Origin: CAZJVD01 sp964549505
GTDB lineage: Bacteria > Bdellovibrionota > UBA1018 > CAZJVD01
Length of the DNA: 64,000 nt
NCBI GenBank assembly: GCA_964549505.1
Contig: CAZJVD010000009.1
Span: forward strand, 1 to 64,000
Direction of reading: 5' to 3'
Below the pieces are notes generated by a model, which worked only from the letters and a program-made list of their open reading frames with translations, searched no databases and had not been told where the DNA came from. Positions 34,960 to 43,149 of the stretch are shown here, in pieces (position 1 is the stretch's first letter; every line of letters begins with the position of its first letter). Position numbers and translations under genes: made by a program.

Positions 34960-36722
34960 CGTTTCGGCTCCATGGTCGGCTCCATGGTCCGCTCCACCGT
35001 TCGCTCCATCGTACCAACATACAGAACATGGCCACGATTCTCTTTCAAAAACTTGAGTCGGTAGTGCCGGCCCAAGAGATCGATCGTCTCGCGACGATTT
35101 CCCGGCGCTTCATGCGTCAGGAGCACACCGATCGTGGGTTCGTGAGCAGCCAATTGAAAACCTTCTGCCGGACCGAGCGCGCGTCCCGTCGATACAAAGT
35201 GTGGTTTTCCCGGCGACAGAGCCTCGATATTGGCCGTTTCCCAATAGTCGTCGCTCACGACAACCGCCAAATCTCGTTCCTTGAATGTGCTCGATGTGTC
35301 GCGCATTCTCTCGATGATACCTGAATGTGCGTAGGCCATACGAGAGGCCTCACGTTCACGAACCAGATAGACCACCGAAACCACCAAAACGCCGATCGCG
35401 ATCGCCTGACTCTGCCAGCGAAACGACTGCCGCTTCGACAGCCTCTCCCAGAGGAGCGCAAACCCGACGAATACTCCGGGCAGAATGTGAAACAGGTACC
35501 GGGTTGGCCCATGATCGTAGGTCCGAACCGCACAGAAAAGAAACATGGTCACTACAACTCCGTAAGCGATTGGACGAAGACGCGCCTCTCGCCGCGCGCG
35601 ATAGAACAGAGTGACCACTGCAGCGACACCAAGGATGAGCAAAAACTGACGTTCCATACCGAAGCTATGATTGAGATGATCATAACCGCAGAGCAGTTCG
35701 CGAAATGCAGCGGGCAACCGATTGCAAAACACGATGAGCGCCTCGTTGAGCCACGCGATCTGCGTGCCCGCGTCCTTTGGAAAACCGTGTTGGACACGAA
35801 ATCCGATCTCCGGAAAAAACCCCACCATGGCACCACCTAGAAACCCCAAGCCCTTGCCACTCTTCAGAAAGGTTCGCCTTAGCGCAGGCCACTCTTGCCA
35901 GCTGGCCCAGAGGAGTAGTACCGCCGCGAACAGCGCTGCGATCTTCAGATTTGGAAACGCGTGGGCGCGTACCCAGCTCGATTTCCAGTAGCCGAGTTCA
36001 AAACCAAAGATCTTTATCCAAAAATAGAGCGCTACAAAAGTGACGATCGTCCAACGAAGCCCACGCACCCATCGACGCCGCTCCGGGCGCCACAGCGCCG
36101 CTGCAAAGATCTCCGTCAACACAGCGGTCCAGAAAAGCGGAGCAACGATGGATAAAACCGAACGGGATGTGTAAACAGCAAGCCCCGCTAAGAAGCCCAT
36201 TCCAAAAAGCTGTCGTGCGTTCCAATCAAGAAACGGATCGCGAATACGCATGCGACCGATTATCATCACGATGGCCAGAAGTAAGCCGCCCCAGTAAAAG
36301 TCGTTCCCGTAAAAATGAACCCAGAACTCAAGACCCACAGCCGCAAGTACGCCACCGAAGACAGCCCCGCGAAAGGAAACCACGTCTTTCATGAGAAGAA
36401 AGAACGCCCCAAACACGATCAGTGGCTGAATCACGTAAAGAAAGAAGAGGTGAGCCGAAATAAAATCGCCATTCATCCCGATCGCTCGGAGAAAATGTAC
36501 AAAAAGCATGCGGACCTCGGTCCACAATGTTCCGCCCCACGGCTGCTGATAGTAAAATGCCGAGGGACCGTCACCGATGCGTTCCCCGTACAGCGTGAAA
36601 ATCGCAAAGTCCGCGTTCTGCAAAGCAAGACCGACGCTACGGAGACTCGCGTTGGTGACGATACAGAGGAGCGCCAAAAGCAGCACGATCGCGGAACGGC
36701 ATCCTCCCCATTTCACAAGCAT
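34956..36722 (-). CDS. Large multispanning membrane protein, GT-C-like
   Basis: About 588 residues from the ATG at 36722 (an in-frame start at 36767 adds 15 polar residues). About ten hydrophobic helices run through residues 10-440, then a soluble C-terminal domain of about 120 residues follows. The first periplasmic loop (LQNADFAIFTLYGERIG) carries an Asp where GT-C enzymes have their acidic motif. It pairs with the downstream GT2 gene. The last 18 residues are a TMERTVERTMEPTMEP repeat encoded by 12-bp DNA repeats, an odd tail that overlaps the next start codon. The exact reaction is unknown. Confidence 0.65.
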   Translation of the reverse strand: MLVKWGGCRSAIVLLLALLCIVTNASLRSVGLALQNADFAIFTLYGERIGDGPSAFYYQQPWGGTLWTEVRMLFVHFLRAIGMNGDFISAHLFFLYVIQPLIVFGAFFLLMKDVVSFRGAVFGGVLAAVGLEFWVHFYGNDFYWGGLLLAIVMIIGRMRIRDPFLDWNARQLFGMGFLAGLAVYTSRSVLSIVAPLFWTAVLTEIFAAALWRPERRRWVRGLRWTIVTFVALYFWIKIFGFELGYWKSSWVRAHAFPNLKIAALFAAVLLLWASWQEWPALRRTFLKSGKGLGFLGGAMVGFFPEIGFRVQHGFPKDAGTQIAWLNEALIVFCNRLPAAFRELLCGYDHLNHSFGMERQFLLILGVAAVVTLFYRARREARLRPIAYGVVVTMFLFCAVRTYDHGPTRYLFHILPGVFVGFALLWERLSKRQSFRWQSQAIAIGVLVVSVVYLVREREASRMAYAHSGIIERMRDTSSTFKERDLAVVVSDDYWETANIEALSPGKPHFVSTGRALGPAEGFQLAAHEPTIGVLLTHEAPGNRRETIDLLGRHYRLKFLKENRGHVLYVGTMERTVERTMEPTMEPKR

Positions 36723-36780
36723 GGTCTGTGTTTTAACAGAAATGTCGTTTTCCGTGCAAACTCGCACTATTATTTACGAG

Positions 36781-37425
36781 ATGAAGACACTCTATCTCTT
36801 TCGACATGGCGAAACAGAGTGGAACCGTCTCCAGCGTTTTCAGGGTCACTCGGATATTGCGCTCAACACGCTGGGACGCGAACAGGCCCAGCGCTTGATC
36901 GCTTTTTTCCGAAGCATTGACCTGGATATGATCTTTTCGAGCGATCTGTTACGCGCGCGCGAAACCGCTCAGATCTTGATCAATGAACTCTGGGAGGTCC
37001 AACGCGTCCAGGGTGGTTCTCAGAAGGTACCGCTCTTCGAATCGCCCGCGCTGCGAGAAGCCAATCTAGGCTTGGCCGAGGGCCTCACTCCCGACCAGAT
37101 TGAGAGCCGTTTCGGGAAAGGATTGATCCAGAAGTGGAAATCCAACCTTCCCGAGCATCGTATGACCCGCTACCCCGAAGGTGAAACCGGTCATGAGGTT
37201 GTTTCTAGAATGCGAGGAACTCTCGATGAAATCTGCCGGACATTCGACTTTGAGACCGCTGCCGTCTCGACACATGGCGGGGTCCTACGGCGTTTTCTTG
37301 CGTCGATCAATGAAGATGCCCATGAGAAAGTGCCGATTCCCAACTGCGTGATCTACGGGGTCACTTACGAGCCGAAAACAGCGCGATGGGCGTTTTTGTC
37401 GGCGCTGCCTCGAAGCGGTTGCTGA
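36781..37425 (+). CDS. Histidine phosphatase family protein (phosphoglycerate-mutase-like)
   Basis: 214 residues. The N-terminal LYLFRHGETEWNR is the RHG motif with the catalytic His. FSSDLLRARETAQ holds the phosphate-pocket Arg, and AAVSTHGGVLRRFL gives the second catalytic His. This is the cofactor-dependent mutase/phosphatase fold. Members act on phosphoglycerates, alpha-ribazole phosphate, nucleotides or other small phosphates; nothing here fixes the substrate. The start at 36781 is the natural one, as the frame upstream is antisense to the membrane protein gene. It is divergent from that gene and stands alone. Confidence 0.88.
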   Translation: MKTLYLFRHGETEWNRLQRFQGHSDIALNTLGREQAQRLIAFFRSIDLDMIFSSDLLRARETAQILINELWEVQRVQGGSQKVPLFESPALREANLGLAEGLTPDQIESRFGKGLIQKWKSNLPEHRMTRYPEGETGHEVVSRMRGTLDEICRTFDFETAAVSTHGGVLRRFLASINEDAHEKVPIPNCVIYGVTYEPKTARWAFLSALPRSGC

Positions 37426-37526
37426 TGCACTGGTTCAAACCGGACCTTGTTTGGTACGCCTGCCTAAGATAAAGACGAATCACGCTCGTACTGCAGCCGC
37501 ATGGCGAGCGAAGACAGGGGTTACCA

Positions 37527-38912
37527 ATGAAGTACTGCGTTTCTCTCTTACTGAGTCTGGTTTGTTTCAACAGTCATGCTGAACAGTTTTTTAACGCCCG
37601 CATCTCCGTCGACCTGGCAGCAGCTCACGCCGCCAATCTCGCCCGATACCGTCCCGCCGATGAAGACTTTGTGGTCTCGCTAAAAAATGGTCGCGGTACG
37701 GTTCTCCTTCAGCAGGCTGTTTGGGGGCGCACCTATCCCAAGCTTGAGTTCAGCGGAGTCGTTTCGATAGATGAGTCTTCCGACTTTTTAACCCTCGTCG
37801 TTGCGGAACGAGATGGCAAGGAGACCGTTCTTACCGAGGTCCGGTCTCCGGATTCGGCGGAACACTTCCCAGAATACATCTCTGAAACAACCTATGCGAT
37901 GTGGGCACAGGTTGCTGGTGCTCCCGTCTACACGCGCACGCATCAGTCGGTCGTCTTCTCATCGAACAAGGGGATTTTCCAGTATGCACTCTCCGACACA
38001 CTCTTGGGATTTGATCCCTTGGGCGCTTCGAGCATACGACCGTCACCCTACCGAGAAGATTCAATGGATACGCTGAGACTGCAGATCCCTACTGATAACG
38101 GGAACATCGAAACAATGGGTCGTGATGTGACAGGCGCCATTCGTACTAATTCTGTTCGGAAACTTTCACCAGAGCTTGATCAGGCCCTCGTGAAACGCTA
38201 TGCAGGATTTTCGCACTTCCGATTTCAAATCGCTGCACAAGTTGAGCTCAGCCAACCATCTAAAGATGTAGCGATTCGCGATACGATCGCGACGGGTGAC
38301 GAAGAATTCCTTTTATCCCCCGAAGCCGAGCGTCGCGTACGCTTGGAAGCACAAGAGCTTGTCGCTGCTTTGAAAGAGATCGCGGATCAGGAAACAGTGC
38401 GCTCTGGAGACAATGCTTTCTCCCGTTTGATAGCGTCGTACGTGCGCACGCTTGAACAGAGTATCAAAACACGGCATCCGATGAATAGCCTCACCGTTTC
38501 ACTCGCAAACTTTATCGTTCTCGATCCATCGTGCGGCGTGTATGGCAGCACTCGTCTTCAGTACGACACGACGGCCTATCTTCACCTGTACCGCTATCCG
38601 ACGCCCGAGCGAACGCTAGCGAGCGAGACGGCTCTAATACGCCAGACCGTACTCGCTCATGCTGAGGGAAAACCGTTTCGCGTGACGTGCCGGGAAACAG
38701 CACAGGATCAGCGATGCAATCCCGACTATCGATGGTGGGAGGACGCGCGCATGCAACCTGAGCTCGATGCGAAAACGCGAACCATTCTAATGAAGTACAT
38801 GCTTTCCGAATTCCTCGATGGGCCGACCATGAAGTACCCAGGCATTCCTGAGAATCACGATGTGGTTTGGGGGGATTGGCCGTATTCTCTCGTTGTGGGA
38901 AGCGGTCAATAG
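37527..38912 (+). CDS. Hypothetical exported protein
   Basis: 461 residues. A short signal peptide (YCVSLLLSLVCFNSHAEQ) gives cleavage after SHA. The first half is beta-rich (VSLKNGRGTVLLQQAVWG, FLTLVVAERDGKETVLTEV) and could be a sandwich domain. The second half is helical (ARRVRLEAQELVAALKEIA type) and ends in a stretch with conserved-looking aromatic residues (DYRWWEDARM). Two cysteine pairs late in the protein may form disulfides. I recognise no domain. It is probably periplasmic. It overlaps the end of the convergent rnhB gene by 7 bp. Confidence 0.6.
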   Translation: MKYCVSLLLSLVCFNSHAEQFFNARISVDLAAAHAANLARYRPADEDFVVSLKNGRGTVLLQQAVWGRTYPKLEFSGVVSIDESSDFLTLVVAERDGKETVLTEVRSPDSAEHFPEYISETTYAMWAQVAGAPVYTRTHQSVVFSSNKGIFQYALSDTLLGFDPLGASSIRPSPYREDSMDTLRLQIPTDNGNIETMGRDVTGAIRTNSVRKLSPELDQALVKRYAGFSHFRFQIAAQVELSQPSKDVAIRDTIATGDEEFLLSPEAERRVRLEAQELVAALKEIADQETVRSGDNAFSRLIASYVRTLEQSIKTRHPMNSLTVSLANFIVLDPSCGVYGSTRLQYDTTAYLHLYRYPTPERTLASETALIRQTVLAHAEGKPFRVTCRETAQDQRCNPDYRWWEDARMQPELDAKTRTILMKYMLSEFLDGPTMKYPGIPENHDVVWGDWPYSLVVGSGQ

Positions 38913-39619
38913 ATTCGAGCGCTGACAACGGCCGGCGGACAGCATTCGCGTACGGGACCGAAACTCCGACGATGGTGAACGGTCACACCCAGACCCTTGA
39001 GCGCTCGTCGGTGCTCGGGTGTTGGATAACCCTTGTGTCTGGCAAATCCGTAACCGGGTACGGCCTCATCGAGTTCTCGCATCAGGTCGTCGCGATACAC
39101 CTTGGCGATAATCGAAGCGCACGCAATCGAAAGACACTTGAGATCGCCCTCGACCACCGTGCGCACCTCAGCGCGCACATCACGATGGAGAATTGCCGGT
39201 GCTCGATTGCCGTCGACTAAGAAAACACTGTCCGCCGTTTTGAGGTCAAGGCGAGCAATGAGCTCTTCGGCAGCACGTTTCATGGCCAGCATCGAAGCGT
39301 GGAGAATATTGATCGTGTCGATCTCGGTAACGCTCGCTTCGGCGATCGCAAAGCCAGGTCCCCATTTTCGCAGCTCCGCATCCAGGGTCGTGCGTTCTTC
39401 AGCATCGACCAGCTTGCTATCACGCACAGTCTTTAACCAAGTATCAGCGGGTACGCGCCAGGCGTGTTCATCAATGGGCAGCGCAAAAGCAGACGCGACA
39501 ACTGGCCCGGCAAGACAACCGCGCCCGACTTCATCGACGCCAATCACCCAGCGCTTCGGAAAACCTGCTTGTACTTCGTGGTGAAGATTAGGCCTAGACT
39601 TCGGGCCGAAGCCGTACAC
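38906..39619 (-). CDS. rnhB: Ribonuclease HII
   Basis: 237 residues. WVIGVDEVGRGCLAGPVVA is the RNase HII signature with the first catalytic Asp and Glu; VFLVDGNRAPAI gives the next Asp, and SIACASIIAKVYRD the conserved helix ahead of the last acidic residue. YGFARHKGYPTPEH is also typical. The enzyme removes ribonucleotides from DNA. It is the last gene of the leftward ribosomal operon, 3 bp after rplS. Its N-terminal 22 residues before the fold are extra, so translation may start a little further in. Confidence 0.93.
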   Translation of the reverse strand: MYGFGPKSRPNLHHEVQAGFPKRWVIGVDEVGRGCLAGPVVASAFALPIDEHAWRVPADTWLKTVRDSKLVDAEERTTLDAELRKWGPGFAIAEASVTEIDTINILHASMLAMKRAAEELIARLDLKTADSVFLVDGNRAPAILHRDVRAEVRTVVEGDLKCLSIACASIIAKVYRDDLMRELDEAVPGYGFARHKGYPTPEHRRALKGLGVTVHHRRSFGPVRECCPPAVVSARIY

Positions 39620-39622
39620 GAA

Positions 39623-40084
39623 CTAAGTCGTCGGTGCTTCAGCTGCCGACATTGCATCCGTATCGCGATCGACCTTCGCTGCGCGACCTTCGAGTTCGCG
39701 CAAGTAGAACAGTTTCGCACGCCGGACTCTTCCCGGAGTTACGCGTTCGACTTTGGCGACTTTCTTCGAGTTGCGTTGGAAAATCCGCTCAACACCCACG
39801 CCGTGTGAGTTCTTACGAACCGTGAAGCTTCCACCTTCGGCCGTGTTGTTGTCGCGGATCACGGTGCCTTCAAAAATCTGAATCCGCTCTTTACTGCCTT
39901 CGAAAATGCGAGCATGAACACGCACCACGTCGCCGGGCGAAAACGCAGCGAGCTCGTTCTTGGGCTCAAGCGCGATGATGTCGGCCAGCTGCTGACCCAT
40001 CGTCCTCTTCATCGACTTCTTTGTTGCAGCATGAGGAGCCGTACGGCCCTTTGTTCTTTTCTTGCGATTGATTTTCTTCTGCAT
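39623..40084 (-). CDS. rplS: 50S ribosomal protein L19
   Basis: 153 residues, longer than the usual 115. The core AAFSPGDVVRVHARIFEGSK, IQIFEGTVI and SFTVRKNSHGVGVERIF is L19. The first 35 residues are a lysine- and arginine-rich extension (KKINRKKRTKGRT), and the last 20 are an acidic tail; both are unusual. L19 sits at the 30S-50S interface. It follows the RNA methyltransferase gene by 71 bp and precedes rnhB by 3 bp, matching the common rpsP-trmD-rplS-rnhB order. Confidence 0.95.
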   Translation of the reverse strand: MQKKINRKKRTKGRTAPHAATKKSMKRTMGQQLADIIALEPKNELAAFSPGDVVRVHARIFEGSKERIQIFEGTVIRDNNTAEGGSFTVRKNSHGVGVERIFQRNSKKVAKVERVTPGRVRRAKLFYLRELEGRAAKVDRDTDAMSAAEAPTT

Positions 40085-40155
40085 AAAAAATGGCCTCCAA
40101 AGCCGTTTCGTAAACCTAAAATGCCCTGCCCAAAAAGTCCAAAACTCTCCAAAAA

Positions 40156-40788
40156 CTACCGATCACCAAAAAGCCGGTCCATGATCGCAGCCGTTGCCGC
40201 TCGAACCGACAAGTGATTGTACGAAGTGTCCGGGCCAAAAATCGGAGCGAGAAACGTGTCCACCACCGGTAAGAATCGCTCGGAAATTCCAAAACCCGTC
40301 CCGAAAACAATCAGTGCTGGCTTCATGTCCGTCTGCCAGCGCCCGCGCAACTCAGCATAGTTCACTGAGTTTTTCTGCTCGCCATACTTCGGTCGCGCAT
40401 CGGTGAAAACAACCTCTGGTTTCTCACCGGGAGCGAGTCCCGTTTCCGCACGAATGCTTTCAAGCACTTCGTCAAAGCTCGAAACCAATCGCACCAAACT
40501 GAGCGCCTCGACACGGTCGGGATGCCAGTCCTTTGCGTCCGGTTTCCTCCAATGCTCCAAGATGCGTTCAACCAATCCGCGCTGAGGCGCAATCGGCGTC
40601 ACGATAAAGTAACCGCGTGCACCGTAAGTACGCGCGGTACGCGAGATATCGTGAATATCCATATTGGTCACCGCCGTTGTCACTTCGAGACCCTGGCGAT
40701 TCAATACTGGACCGTGCAGCAAAGCCACGTAAACGGGTTTGCCGCCCAGCATACTCATAACGAACTCATCCTGTTCACAGGATGGCAA
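40156..40788 (-). CDS. SAM-dependent RNA methyltransferase family protein (PF09936-like)
   Basis: 210 residues, or about 198 from the inner Met in MSMLGGKPVYVALLHGPV. The stretch VYVALLHGPVLNRQG at the start and ALIVFGTGFGISERFLP near the end recall the SPOUT-like RNA methyltransferase family that sits directly after trmD in deltaproteobacteria and some thermophiles. The final NHLSVRAATAAIMDRLFG helix fits as well. Its RNA target is not known to me. It lies between trmD and rplS, with 6 bp to trmD, so it is probably made with the translation apparatus. Confidence 0.8.
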   Translation of the reverse strand: MPSCEQDEFVMSMLGGKPVYVALLHGPVLNRQGLEVTTAVTNMDIHDISRTARTYGARGYFIVTPIAPQRGLVERILEHWRKPDAKDWHPDRVEALSLVRLVSSFDEVLESIRAETGLAPGEKPEVVFTDARPKYGEQKNSVNYAELRGRWQTDMKPALIVFGTGFGISERFLPVVDTFLAPIFGPDTSYNHLSVRAATAAIMDRLFGDR

Positions 40789-40794
40789 TCCTTA

Positions 40795-41535
40795 TCATTT
40801 CCGAAGGTCTTTTGCGAGTAAGTCCGGACGCCGTTCGACCGTTCGTTTGCGACTCTCTTCCCGCCGCCACTTTTCAATAGCTCCATGATCGCCACTCAAG
40901 AGAATCTCGGGTACGGCTCGATCGCGAAACTGTCGCGGTTTTGTATATTGTGGATATTTAAGAAAGCCATCCGCCAAGCTATCCCGACTAAACGACTCGG
41001 AATTACCGGTGAACCCCGGAATCGCCCGGGCCACGGCATCGGCGAGAATAAGAGCAGGCAGTTCGCCGTTAGAAACGACATAGTCACCAATAGAAACCTG
41101 CTCGTCGACAGCGGCCTCGATAAAGCGTTCGTCGACCCCTTCGTAATGCCCGCAGATCAATATCAGGTTTGGAATCTGGGCTAAGCGCTCGGCCGTGGCA
41201 TGGGTGAGTTTTGGGCCCTGGGGCGATAGCAAAACCGTGCGAACGGGCGCGTCTCCGACTTTAGAACGTGCGGCCTCCCAGGCCCGGTACAGAACGTCAG
41301 CCCTTAAAAGCATACCCGGACCCCCGCCGTAAGGGGTGTCATCGACTTTGCGATGCTTGTCTTCGGAGAAGGCGCGGATCTGAAGCGTCTCGAAATCCAC
41401 CAATCCGGACTTCAGTGCGCGATCCATGAGACTGAAACGAAGACCGTGCTCGATGGTTTCTGGAAAAAGCGTCAGGAAATAGAACTTATTCGACGATTTC
41501 GAGGACGGTTCTTTTTCGGAGCTTTGTCGAGGCAC
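40795..41535 (-). CDS. trmD: tRNA (guanine-37-N1)-methyltransferase TrmD
   Basis: About 246 residues from a GTG at 41535. The fold starts at FYFLTLFPETIEHG and shows the knotted SAM pocket ICGHYEGVDERF and SIGDYVVSNGELPALILADAVARAIPG. DDTPYGGGPGM is also conserved. TrmD methylates G37 of tRNAs and prevents frameshifting. No ATG lies close to the conserved start: the next upstream one (41661) would add 42 basic residues that are antisense-like and fully inside khpA. A GTG start that overlaps the end of khpA by 50 bp is the best option I see. The gene follows khpA directly, with rimM missing between them. Confidence 0.92.
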   Translation of the reverse strand: MPRQSSEKEPSSKSSNKFYFLTLFPETIEHGLRFSLMDRALKSGLVDFETLQIRAFSEDKHRKVDDTPYGGGPGMLLRADVLYRAWEAARSKVGDAPVRTVLLSPQGPKLTHATAERLAQIPNLILICGHYEGVDERFIEAAVDEQVSIGDYVVSNGELPALILADAVARAIPGFTGNSESFSRDSLADGFLKYPQYTKPRQFRDRAVPEILLSGDHGAIEKWRREESRKRTVERRPDLLAKDLRK

Positions 41536-41740
41536 CGTTAAGGACGGTGCGGACGGCGCGCGCCGTGCGGCCCTGCTTGCCGATGATTTTGCCCAAGTCT
41601 TCTTTAGCGACTTTAAGCTCGATAACAGTCGTGTTTTCGCCAACGATTTCATTAATCTCAACCTGGTCTGGCAGATCGACGAGCGCTCTTGCCATGTATT
41701 CGATAAGACGGCCTAACTCACTCATCCCGGATTGATTCAT
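41486..41740 (-). CDS. khpA: KH-domain RNA-binding protein KhpA
   Basis: About 84 residues. One KH domain with the RNA-contacting loop GKIIGKQGRTARAVR (GKQG as the GxxG). ELGRLIEYMARALVDLPDQVEI is the typical N-terminus. KhpA binds small and messenger RNAs and in some bacteria works with KhpB. I chose the ATG at 41740 behind GGGAG; a GTG at 41761 and an ATG at 41725 are also in frame. It follows rpsP by 48 bp and overlaps trmD. Confidence 0.9.
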   Translation of the reverse strand: MNQSGMSELGRLIEYMARALVDLPDQVEINEIVGENTTVIELKVAKEDLGKIIGKQGRTARAVRTVLNGASTKLRKRTVLEIVE

Positions 41741-41788
41741 TGAGCTTGCTCCCGCTCCCACTCAGCGCAAATCGTTGAAACTACGATC

Positions 41789-42040
41789 TTACTTTGATTG
41801 TGACTGAGCTCGAATCAGTTGTCCAACGGTTTGCGACACGACAGCTCCGCGTGCCACCCAAGCATCAAAAGCTTCACGGTCCAGCTTAAGCTTTGCTTTG
41901 GGGCTTTTTTCCTTTGGAAAATACTGACCGAGGCGCTCAAGATAGGCACCGTTTCGCGGTTGTTCGGACGGAATCGCCACGACAATATACGATGGTTTCT
42001 TGGGGGCACCTTGTCTCTGAAGTCGGATTTTGACAGCCAT
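41789..42040 (-). CDS. rpsP: 30S ribosomal protein S16
   Basis: 83 residues, the normal size. MAVKIRLQRQGAPKKPSYIVVA and RNGAYLERLGQYFP are the S16 signature. The ATG at 42040 is clearly the start even though the frame is open upstream; no strong ribosome binding site is visible. It lies 43 bp after the response regulator gene on the same strand, so it may be transcribed with it or from a promoter inside that gene. Confidence 0.95.
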   Translation of the reverse strand: MAVKIRLQRQGAPKKPSYIVVAIPSEQPRNGAYLERLGQYFPKEKSPKAKLKLDREAFDAWVARGAVVSQTVGQLIRAQSQSK

Positions 42041-42083
42041 ATACGTGGCGTCAGAACTACCAAAGGCCTGGTTTAAACACAAC

Positions 42084-42482
42084 TCAAAAGACCCCCAAGA
42101 GTTTCCGCCCCAAAAGTTTCCGAACGACATCCGGAAATCGGTCGAGCGAGCGATCCGACGGCTTAACCACACGACCGAGTACGCCTGCCGGAATTTCCCG
42201 CTTTTTCGCGGTTTCAGCGTCCATCCCGGTCATGAGAATAACTTTCATGCCCGCTTCTACGAGCTCCGGCACCAAATCGAGACCCGACTCTCCTGGCAAT
42301 ACCTCGTCTAAGAGGACAAGTTCCGGACGGTGAAAAAGAAGCGCTTTTCGAAACTCGGGAGCCGATCCCGAGGCATGCAGGATCTTGAAATCCGATGTGT
42401 CTGCAAAAGCGAGGCGTAGCAGCTCACGCATCTCCGGTACGTCTTCGACAATCGCGACAGTCATCACAGCCATTTGGGTCAC
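42084..42482 (-). CDS. Single-domain response regulator (CheY-like)
   Basis: 132 residues, a receiver domain only. The acidic pair is in VAIVEDVPEM, the phospho-acceptor Asp in LVLLDEVLPGESG, the switch Thr in ILMTGMD and the conserved Lys in GRVVKPSD. There is no output domain, so it acts by protein contact, as CheY or Spo0F do. The nearest start choices are at 42482 and, two methionines later, at 42464. No histidine kinase is encoded nearby. It lies upstream of rpsP, an unusual neighbour for that operon, and is divergent from a cyclic-nucleotide-binding protein gene. Confidence 0.88.
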   Translation of the reverse strand: MTQMAVMTVAIVEDVPEMRELLRLAFADTSDFKILHASGSAPEFRKALLFHRPELVLLDEVLPGESGLDLVPELVEAGMKVILMTGMDAETAKKREIPAGVLGRVVKPSDRSLDRFPDVVRKLLGRKLLGVF

Positions 42483-42615
42483 GTAGCTTTAAGATTAGGG
42501 TGGGCCGAAGCGAGTCGCAACTTAAGATCCCACGGCTAGAAATTCCACTGACTTCAGGTCGGCAAAAATCTGACACCATCAAGTCGGCTTTCGAAAGAGC
42601 CGAAGTACTAATGGC

Positions 42616-43149
42616 ATGTCCGAACACCCCCACTTTCTTTGGAAAGATCCTGTCATTCGCGATCGCACCGGCAATGACTCCCTGATCGAAACGCTACGTA
42701 ACAACATTCTTTTCTCCACCCTGAATGCTCGTGAACTCCGGCACCTCAGTTACATGGTTTACGAACGCGTCTTTCAACCCAACGAGTTTGTCTTCCAAGA
42801 AGAGTCCCGTGGATTCGGAATGTATATTATCGCTCGCGGTAAGATCGAGATCCGCACCGGTCTTCCCGAACCGGAAACATTGATCACGACACTGAATGCT
42901 GGAAGTTTCTTCGGCGAACTCGCGCTCATCGATCCAGACAATGTTCGAACCGCATCGGCCGTCGCGCTTGAAAAAGCGGTCCTGATTGGATTTTTCAAAC
43001 CCGACCTCATCGAGATCATCGGTCGCAAGCCCGCGATGGGCGTAAAGATTCTGCTACAACTCTCAAAAGTTTTAGGAAGGCGCCTGCTTGAGACTACCGA
43101 GAAGATCACGCTCATGGAGCGAACTCGACGACTCCAGAACACCGGCTGA
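42616..43149 (+). CDS. Cyclic-nucleotide-binding domain protein without HTH
   Basis: 177 residues. A single cNMP-binding beta roll starts at ILFSTLNARELRHLSYMV and has the phosphate-cassette-like GSFFGELALIDPDNVRTASAVA (GELALI with the nearby Arg). The C-terminus is a long helix (VKILLQLSKVLGRRLLETTEKITLMERTRRL) with no DNA-binding domain, so it is probably a regulatory subunit that acts through coiled-coil contact. Its last 62 bp overlap the start of the AI-2E family transporter gene in another frame. It diverges from the response regulator gene. Confidence 0.85.
   Translation: MSEHPHFLWKDPVIRDRTGNDSLIETLRNNILFSTLNARELRHLSYMVYERVFQPNEFVFQEESRGFGMYIIARGKIEIRTGLPEPETLITTLNAGSFFGELALIDPDNVRTASAVALEKAVLIGFFKPDLIEIIGRKPAMGVKILLQLSKVLGRRLLETTEKITLMERTRRLQNTG

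Noticed and set aside
40789..41485. A hidden rimM gene between khpA and trmD
   Set aside because: trmD begins inside khpA, and no other frame there shows RimM motifs.
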